From Chloroflexota bacterium (lineage in GTDB: Bacteria; Chloroflexota; Ktedonobacteria; Ktedonobacterales; Ktedonobacteraceae): 6,471 nt of DNA. The DNA lies in NCBI GenBank assembly GCA_021828635.1, contig JAJZEJ010000436.1:1-6471 (forward strand). The letters are read 5' to 3'. Under the pieces are notes generated by a model. That model was not told the DNA's origin and did not search any database. It saw only the letters and a program-made list of their open reading frames with translations. Of the stretch, positions 1 through 5,500 are shown in pieces; the first letter of the stretch is position 1, and every line of letters begins with the position of its first letter. A program made the position numbers and the translations under genes.

Positions 1-928
1 GTTGTGTGGCTGCCATGATGATGAAGAAAAGCAGCCAGATTGAGAAGTTGCCTTGCAGCCATGACCAGACCTCGAAGGCTAGCAGACCAATGAAACCAAT
101 AATCCAGACACGCCGGTCAATTGCCGCCAACACACGCCCACCATCGAATGGCACGATGGGTATAAGGTTGAACAGGTTCATGAAGAAGCCGAAGTAGGCC
201 AGCGAGGCTAAGAGAGCTTCTGATTGTGTGTGCATCTGCGCCAAGAGCAGGCAGACCGAGGCGGCAATCGTGCCAGCAATCGGCCCGGCGATGCCTACCT
301 CAGCCTCGTCACGAGCATTTTGTGGCATCTGGCGCATCGTGACAGCCGCACCTAGCATAGGGATAAAGACCATGCCGCCGACTGGAATGCCCTTCAACTT
401 CATGACTAGCGCGTGGCCCATCTCATGAATGAAGAGTAACAACACCAGCCCAATAGCGAAAGGCCAGCCCAGAAAAAAGGCATAGATACCAATAGAGATC
501 AATGCGGTTATGCCAGCTAGCCCGAATTTGAGCAGAAAAGCCAAGCTTTGCAATTTGAGCAACAATGCAGCAATGGCTGCACCTAGCCCACCAAGTCTGG
601 CTAAACCACGCTTCTTGCCTTTTTTTCCTACCTCAGACGCATCTGTCGTAGCATTCGCATCGTTACTAGCAATCTGCTCCTGCACCTGTTGTGGCCCACG
701 ATACTCAGTTGGCATTATTGGCGTCTCGACCGGCGGCATGTCTTTATAGGAAAAATCATGATTATAGGGACTATAATCACTATATGGATCGGTATATGAT
801 TGCTCTGGTGATACAGCATACGGCGAGGGCGAGGCTTGCTTACCTTGTTGATAGGAGTATGGATCAGTATAGTTTGCTCCATCCGGCACGGGATTATATT
901 GTGAAAAATCATCGGAATTTCCGTACAC
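1..928 (-). CDS. Site-2-protease-like M50 zinc metallopeptidase with disordered Tyr-rich N-terminus (3' end cut by window)
   Basis: This is an integral membrane zinc protease of the M50 / site-2 protease family, which cleaves substrates within or near the membrane; the substrate cannot be told. About 309 residues are visible. HEMGH at residues 168-172 is the HExxH zinc site, with Glu169 as catalytic base. N254-L-I-P-I-V-P-F-D262-G-G is the second family motif, with Asp262 as third zinc ligand. Hydrophobic segments lie at about 115-133, 136-167 (running into HEMGH), 198-225, 235-258 and 268-305. Residues 1-100 look disordered and rich in Tyr, Pro, Ser, Asp and Gln, with 11 Tyr in the first 61 residues and YTDPYS at both 20-25 and 45-50. 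A basic KKGKKR patch (102-107) precedes the membrane part. The start is GTG: an in-frame TAA lies seven codons upstream with no ATG, GTG or TTG between, and AGAGG sits 5 bases before it. It lies 57 bases downstream of cinA on the same strand, so an operon is likely. The family is clear; the biological role is unknown. Confidence 0.9.
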   Translation of the reverse strand, partial: MYGNSDDFSQYNPVPDGANYTDPYSYQQGKQASPSPYAVSPEQSYTDPYSDYSPYNHDFSYKDMPPVETPIMPTEYRGPQQVQEQIASNDANATTDASEVGKKGKKRGLARLGGLGAAIAALLLKLQSLAFLLKFGLAGITALISIGIYAFFLGWPFAIGLVLLLFIHEMGHALVMKLKGIPVGGMVFIPMLGAAVTMRQMPQNARDEAEVGIAGPIAGTIAASVCLLLAQMHTQSEALLASLAYFGFFMNLFNLIPIVPFDGGRVLAAIDRRVWIIGFIGLLAFEVWSWLQGNFSIWLLFFIIMAATQ

Positions 929-933
929 GTTAA

Positions 934-938
934 CCTCT
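934..938 (-). promoter_or_regulatory. Ribosome binding site of the M50 gene
   Basis: Read on the minus strand, AGAGG lies 5 bases before the GTG at 928-926. It supports the GTG start, which is the only usable start codon between the upstream in-frame TAA and the coding region. Confidence 0.7.
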
Positions 939-985
939 ATTCTTTAGCAAAAGCATATCACCAGACATATCATAACACAGTCCGG

Positions 986-2233
986 CTATTCCTGCTGCAC
1001 CGGAATCGTGCCATCCAGAAAACGACGTAGCAAGTTGAGCGCGGACATCACTGAGATGCGCTTCTGATCCTCGCGGCTTGCTCGCCAGCCCGGTCCTTTA
1101 CCTATTGCTACGCCGGTTGGGCCTTCCACCGCGATATGCACCGTGCCAACCGGTTTGCCCTCTTGCAGGTCGGGGCCAGCCACACCTGTAATGCCAAGCC
1201 CAATATCGGCCCCTAGCTGCTGACGTACCGCATGCGCCATTGCCCGTGCCGTCTGCTCGCTCACAGCACCATATTGCTGCAATAGCTCACGTGGCACCCC
1301 CATCTGCGCTTTCAGCTCAGTACTATAGCTGACGATACCACCAACGAAATATTCAGAGCTACCAGCCACGTCCGTGATTGTGCTAGCAAACAATCCACCC
1401 GTTAGCGACTCCATCACAGCTAGCGTCAGCCCACGCTCTTTCAGCATCCGCCCTACGACGCTTTGGAGTGTATCGCGGTCAATGCCAAAGACGTGCTGAC
1501 CCAATATCTGACGTGCCTCGGTCTCCGTTGCCAACACCTGCGCCTCAGCCTCTTCATGCGTCGTGGCCTTAGCAGTAATACGTACATCAATCGCATCTGT
1601 TTTAGCATACGTTGCTACCGTTGGGTTGGTGCGATGAATCAGTGAACTGACTTGCTGCTCAACAGTTGATTCACCCAACCCAGAGACGCGCAGGATGCGT
1701 GTAAAGATAACACCACCAGCAGATGGAGCAAGGCGAGGAATGGCCTCATGTTCCCACATGCGATACATTTCGCGTGGTACACCCGGCATAGCGACAATAA
1801 TATGCTGATCTTTCTCTACCCACCAGCCAGGGGCGGTGCCGAGCGGATTGGGCAACACTTTTGCTGATGGGATGAGCGTAGCCTGCTTTACGTTGCTCTC
1901 CGGCATTACCGAACCAAATTTTACGAACATAGCACGTAGCTCAGTCTCTAACTGAGGGTCAACCTGCATCGTTTCACCTAGCAGTGTGCTGATCGACTCA
2001 CGAGCTAGATCATCCTCGGTTGGTCCCAGACCGCCCGTCATGATAATCAGGTCGGAGCGTTGCCAGGCGCGTTGTAGCGTCTCGACGATACGTCCCAGAT
2101 TATCGCCTACTTGCGAGACAAAATAGAGGTCGATGCCGAGGGCCGCTAGACTTTGTGAAAGAAAGGTCGCATTGGTGTCGGTGATATGTCCCAATAGCAA
2201 TTCAGTACCACATGATAGGATTTCCGCACGCAT
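986..2233 (-). CDS. cinA: CinA-family protein: MoCF-like domain plus C-terminal nicotinamide-nucleotide amidase (PncC) domain
   Basis: Full-length two-domain CinA of 415 residues, the usual size for the family. Residues 1-170 form the molybdopterin-binding-like (MoCF, COG1058) domain: GTELLLG at 9-15, TGGLGPTEDD at 66-75, NPLGTAPGWW at 129-138 and MPGVPREM at 149-156. Residues about 255-410 form the amidase domain (COG1546): ESLTGG at 275-280 with Ser276 as expected nucleophile, GGIVSYSTELK at 298-308 with a conserved Lys308, GAVS at 322-325 and GITGVAGP at 347-354. In characterised homologues the C-terminal domain hydrolyses nicotinamide mononucleotide to nicotinate mononucleotide in pyridine nucleotide salvage, and the N-terminal domain has ADP-ribose pyrophosphatase activity. 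The common ESCTGG motif reads ESLTGG here; the Ser is kept. The ATG start has GGGAGG 5 bases upstream, and the gene ends in TAG. It is divergent from nrdJ and probably the first gene of an operon with the M50 protease. The old 'competence/damage-inducible' name reflects linkage with recA in some species, not seen here. Confidence 0.96.
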   Translation of the reverse strand: MRAEILSCGTELLLGHITDTNATFLSQSLAALGIDLYFVSQVGDNLGRIVETLQRAWQRSDLIIMTGGLGPTEDDLARESISTLLGETMQVDPQLETELRAMFVKFGSVMPESNVKQATLIPSAKVLPNPLGTAPGWWVEKDQHIIVAMPGVPREMYRMWEHEAIPRLAPSAGGVIFTRILRVSGLGESTVEQQVSSLIHRTNPTVATYAKTDAIDVRITAKATTHEEAEAQVLATETEARQILGQHVFGIDRDTLQSVVGRMLKERGLTLAVMESLTGGLFASTITDVAGSSEYFVGGIVSYSTELKAQMGVPRELLQQYGAVSEQTARAMAHAVRQQLGADIGLGITGVAGPDLQEGKPVGTVHIAVEGPTGVAIGKGPGWRASREDQKRISVMSALNLLRRFLDGTIPVQQE

Positions 2234-2238
2234 TATGT

Positions 2239-2244
2239 CCTCCC
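2239..2244 (-). promoter_or_regulatory. Ribosome binding site of cinA
   Basis: GGGAGG on the minus strand, ending 5 bases before the ATG at 2233-2231. It is a strong Shine-Dalgarno sequence directly next to the leader hairpin at 2245-2271. Confidence 0.85.
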
Positions 2245-2271
2245 ACGATGAGACTGCTTTGATCTCATCGT
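2245..2271 (-). repeat. Perfect 9-bp inverted repeat with 9-base loop in the cinA leader
   Basis: Arms ACGATGAGA (2245-2253) and TCTCATCGT (2263-2271) are exact reverse complements with a 9-base spacer. In the cinA transcript they would form a hairpin whose base touches the Shine-Dalgarno GGGAGG, so it could affect translation or mRNA stability. As DNA it could equally be a dyad operator. There is no U-run after it, so it is not an intrinsic terminator for cinA-directed transcription. I do not recognise a known regulator motif. Confidence 0.6.
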
Positions 2272-2322
2272 CCGTGTAAATTTCGGAGCGTTATTCGTTC
2301 CTCATTGCAGATAGTCTTTATC

Positions 2323-2350
2323 ATCATATCACATCAGCGAACAAAATCAA
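2323..2350 (-). promoter_or_regulatory. Possible sigma70-type promoter of cinA
   Basis: On the minus strand TTGATT (2350-2345) and TATGAT (2328-2323) are separated by 16 bp, a fair match to -35 and -10 elements, with transcription expected to start near 2316, about 83 bases before the cinA ATG. The -35 element coincides with one end of the upstream NrdR-box-like site (2345-2360). The region is AT-rich, so such matches can arise by chance. Confidence 0.35.
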
Positions 2351-2360
2351 TATATTGTGT
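2345..2360 (+). promoter_or_regulatory. NrdR-box-like operator, distal copy
   Basis: Its 13-bp core, CAATATATTGTGT at 2348-2360, fits the last 13 positions of the 16-bp NrdR box as I recall it (acaCwAtATaTwGtgt). The first three bases, AAT, match it only at position one. It is repeated exactly 31 bp downstream. NrdR is an ATP/dATP-sensing zinc-ribbon and ATP-cone repressor of ribonucleotide reductase genes and normally binds two such boxes spaced by whole helical turns. Position upstream of nrdJ and tandem arrangement both support the call. The nrdR gene itself is not in the window. Confidence 0.8.
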
Positions 2361-2375
2361 CCAATTCATTAGAAT

Positions 2376-2391
2376 ATCCAATATATTGTGT
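2376..2391 (+). promoter_or_regulatory. NrdR-box-like operator, proximal copy
   Basis: It has the same 13-bp core (2379-2391) as the distal copy. Centre-to-centre distance is 31 bp, or 15 bp between 16-bp boxes, which places both on the same face of the helix, as known for tandem NrdR boxes. It ends 7 bp before the -35 element of the nrdJ promoter, so bound NrdR would lie just upstream of, or touching, RNA polymerase. Confidence 0.8.
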
Positions 2392-2398
2392 TCAGGTC

Positions 2399-2427
2399 TT
2401 GAAATTACCAAATTTTCCAAGTATACT
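2399..2427 (+). promoter_or_regulatory. Sigma70-type promoter of nrdJ
   Basis: TTGAAA (2399-2404) and TATACT (2422-2427) are separated by an ideal 17 bp, with one mismatch to the -35 consensus and one to the -10. Start of transcription is expected around 2433-2436, giving a leader of roughly 97 bases. I saw no cobalamin-riboswitch-like structure in that leader, which is also too short for one. The NrdR-box-like pair sits directly upstream. Confidence 0.7.
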
Positions 2428-2514
2428 AGGTTGCGGAAGGAAAAAGACACACAGGCAACAATGTGGTTGGCCCTATTTAAGATATTTTTCCCTCAACTAT
2501 TGTATTTTCTGAAA

Positions 2515-2521
2515 AGAGGAG
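2515..2521 (+). promoter_or_regulatory. Ribosome binding site of nrdJ
   Basis: AGAGGAG lies 9 bases before the ATG at 2531. An in-frame TAG at 2522-2524, between this site and the ATG, rules out any upstream start and fixes 2531 as the first codon. Confidence 0.75.
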
Positions 2522-2530
2522 TAGTCAAGG

Positions 2531-5500
2531 ATGTTAGAACAGCAGGCACATACAACCACTACCCAAACTAGCACCGATACGCAACACTATACACAGTTGG
2601 AAGGCATTCGAGAGAAGGTCTTTCTGGATCGCTATTCGCTCAAAGACGCTTCCGGCAAACCACTGGAAACGCACCCAGAGCAGCTTTGGGTGCGGGTTGC
2701 CCGTGGCATTGCCTCCGTCGAGCAGACCGAAGAACAACAAGCCTACTGGGAAAAACGCTTCTACGAGACGCTCTCAAACTTCCAGTTTGTCCCTGGTGGG
2801 CGCATTCTGACCGGCGCTGGCTCCGGTCATCAGGTAACATACTACAACTGCATGCCACCCGACCAGGAAGTGTTGACCGCCAATGGCTACCGACCAATCG
2901 CCCAAATCGCTGTTGGCGACCTTGTGGTAACACATCGCAAGCGTCTACGCCCAGTATTACACAAATTCGAGCGTGAGACTCAGGAGATGCTCTATATCAT
3001 CCGCCCCAAGAAAATCGGCTACGATGATTTGCGTGTGACCGGCGACCATAAAGTTTATGTCGTGCGCTCAGAGTGGATCAACAAACATAAGTCGCGTGAC
3101 GGGCTACGTCTGCAACATGAACCAAACTGGATACCAGCCAAAGAAATCAAAGCAGGCGATTATGTCACACTTGTATCTACCGATGAATATGACATTGATC
3201 TGGAACATGCCTTTGAGTACGATAACCTTAAATGGGTGAGGGTCGATGAGATTGCTGTCGAGGATTATGTCGGCCCTGTGCTAGACATAGAGGTTGAGGA
3301 AGATCACTCGTTCATTTCAGCCGGTGTTGTCGTCTCAAACTGCTTCGTTATTCCAAGTCCGGAGGATAGTCGCCAGGGTATTCTTGATAACCTCAAAGTT
3401 ATGACTGAGATCATGGCGCGTGGCGGCGGCGTGGGTATCAATCTCTCAACGTTGCGTCCACGCGGCTCTTACATCAAGACGGTCAATGGTACTGCATCGG
3501 GGCCATGCTCCTGGGCGCAATTGTACTCCGTGGCAACCGGCGATGTTATTCAGCAAGGTGGTTCGAGGAGAGGCGCATTAATGATCATGCTTGATGACAA
3601 CCACCCGGACATTGAGGAGTTCATCACCGTCAAGCGCACGCCGGGGAAGATTGAGCATGCCAACCTCTCTGTGTGCATCTCGGACAAGTTCATGCAGGCC
3701 GTCAAGGATGATGCCGATTGGGAACTGGTCTGGCAGGATAAGGTCATGAAGACGATCCGCGCCCGCAAGCTATGGGATTTGATCTGCACCTCGGCCTGGG
3801 AGTCTGCCGAACCCGGCATGGTCTTTATGGATCGCTACAACACTGAGTCGAATACCTGGTACTATGAAACGATTAGATGTGTAAATCCCTGTGTTACGGG
3901 TGATACACTCATCTACACAGATCACGGTCTACAGACAGCACGCGAATTAGCCGAAGATGGTCAGCCTGTTACTATTGTCTCGCCCGTCGATGGTACTGTT
4001 ACGATGCGTCAGGCTAGCCATGTCTTTACAACTGGCATTAAACCAGTCTACAAGCTCCAAACAGCCGAGGGCTATACACTGCGCCTGACTAAAGATCACA
4101 AAGTGCTGACAGGCAAGGGCTGGAGAGAAGCTGGTGAACTTGTTACCGGCGACAAGTTGATGTTACTCAATGGTGAAGGCGGCTTTGGAACGACCGGCAG
4201 CGCAGACCTGGGTATGATGCTGGGCTGGCTGGTTGGCGATGGCTCTATCAATACACGCCGCGAGGGTAGCGTTACACTCAGCTTCTTCGGTAGCGAACAG
4301 GCCATCGCTCCACATTTTGCAGAGATAGCCAATCGCCTCGTAGCAACGCCAGAGGAACAACGCCAATACGTAATCGGTGTGCAGAAAATTGCGGAGCGTA
4401 ACGAGTCTCGCGTAGAATCTACACGGCTCTTGAAGTTGGTCGATCCTGAATTGCGAGAGAACAAGCTGCAAGTACCGCCATCAGTGCTACGTGGCTCACA
4501 CGAGATGCAAAAGGGTTTCCTCTCCGCGCTCTTTACAGCAGATGGCTCTGTACAGGGAAGTTTGGAAAAAGGTGCATCTGTACGGCTGACCTCCATTAGC
4601 GAAGATCTACTCACTGGCGTACAGTGTCTCTTGCTAAATTTTGGCATTGCTTCACATCTATACAAGAATCGTCGTGAAGAGGGTATGCGCAACTTGCCGG
4701 ATGGCAAAGGTGGAACAAGTAGCTACAATTGCCAATCCTATCATGATTTGACGATCTCTCGAAGCAATTTGAAAACTTTCGCTCACCAAATCGGCTTCCT
4801 CACTCTTGAAAAACAAAGCAAGCTTGAAGAGCTACTCACTCATTACAAACGTGGGCCTTATGCGGAAGATTTCCTTGCCACATTTGAGAGCCTAATACCT
4901 GATGGCGAAGAGATGGTCTATGACCTTACAGAACAGACATCACATCTTTTTGTCGCAAATGGCGTAATAGTCCACAATTGCGGCGAGCAGGGACTTCCTC
5001 CGTGGAACGTTTGCAATTTAGGTGCAATCAATCTTTCAGCATTTGTCGAGAAGGGGCAGATGGACTACGAAAGATTGACTGAGGCTAGCAAGGTGGCGAT
5101 GCGCTTCCTGGATAATGTGATTGATGCCAACGAGTACTTCATTGAGGAGAACCGCGAGGCACAGCTTGGCACGCGCCGCACTGGATTGGGAACAATGGGC
5201 CTGGCCGACGCGCTGATCAAGATGAAGGTGGCCTATGGCAGCGAGGAGTCACTACCGGTTATTGAGCGCATCTACAAGACCATCCGCGATGCAGCTTACG
5301 AAGCATCTTCGGAAATTGCCGCCGAAAAGGGAGGATTCCCCAATTTCGAGCGCGACAAATATATGCAAGGGCGCTTCATCAAACGGTTGCCAAAGAGCAT
5401 ACAGGAGAAGATTAAGCAGCAAGGTACACGCAATGCAGTACTACTAACACAGGCTCCCACCGGCACAACCAGTCTCCTGGCAGGCGTCAGTTCTGGCATC

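Noticed and set aside
929..985. Separate promoter or terminator between cinA and the M50 gene
   Set aside because: There is a TATGAT-like hexamer and a small CATATCA direct repeat, but no matching -35 at proper spacing and no hairpin with a T-run. Read-through from cinA is the simpler reading.
1463..1645. Plus-strand open frame of 60 codons
   Set aside because: It is fully antisense to cinA, with no ribosome binding site and no recognisable product.
2428..2530. Cobalamin riboswitch before the B12-dependent reductase
   Set aside because: The leader is only about 100 bases, too short for the usual aptamer of around 200, and I found no B12-box-like sequence. Regulation by NrdR fits better.
2305..2571. 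Plus-strand open frame of 88 codons upstream of and overlapping the nrdJ start
   Set aside because: It runs through the promoter and both operators, has no ribosome binding site or recognisable composition, and overlaps nrdJ in another frame. It is a chance frame.
2849..3340. Intron or frameshifted insertion instead of an intein
   Set aside because: The frame is continuous through both junctions, and splicing blocks A, B and F with terminal Asn and a following Cys are present. No intron features are needed.
4096..4707. Minus-strand open frame of 203 codons
   Set aside because: It lies antisense within intein 2, whose plus-strand frame shows clear endonuclease motifs. The minus-strand product is Ser/Pro/Arg-rich without a recognisable domain.
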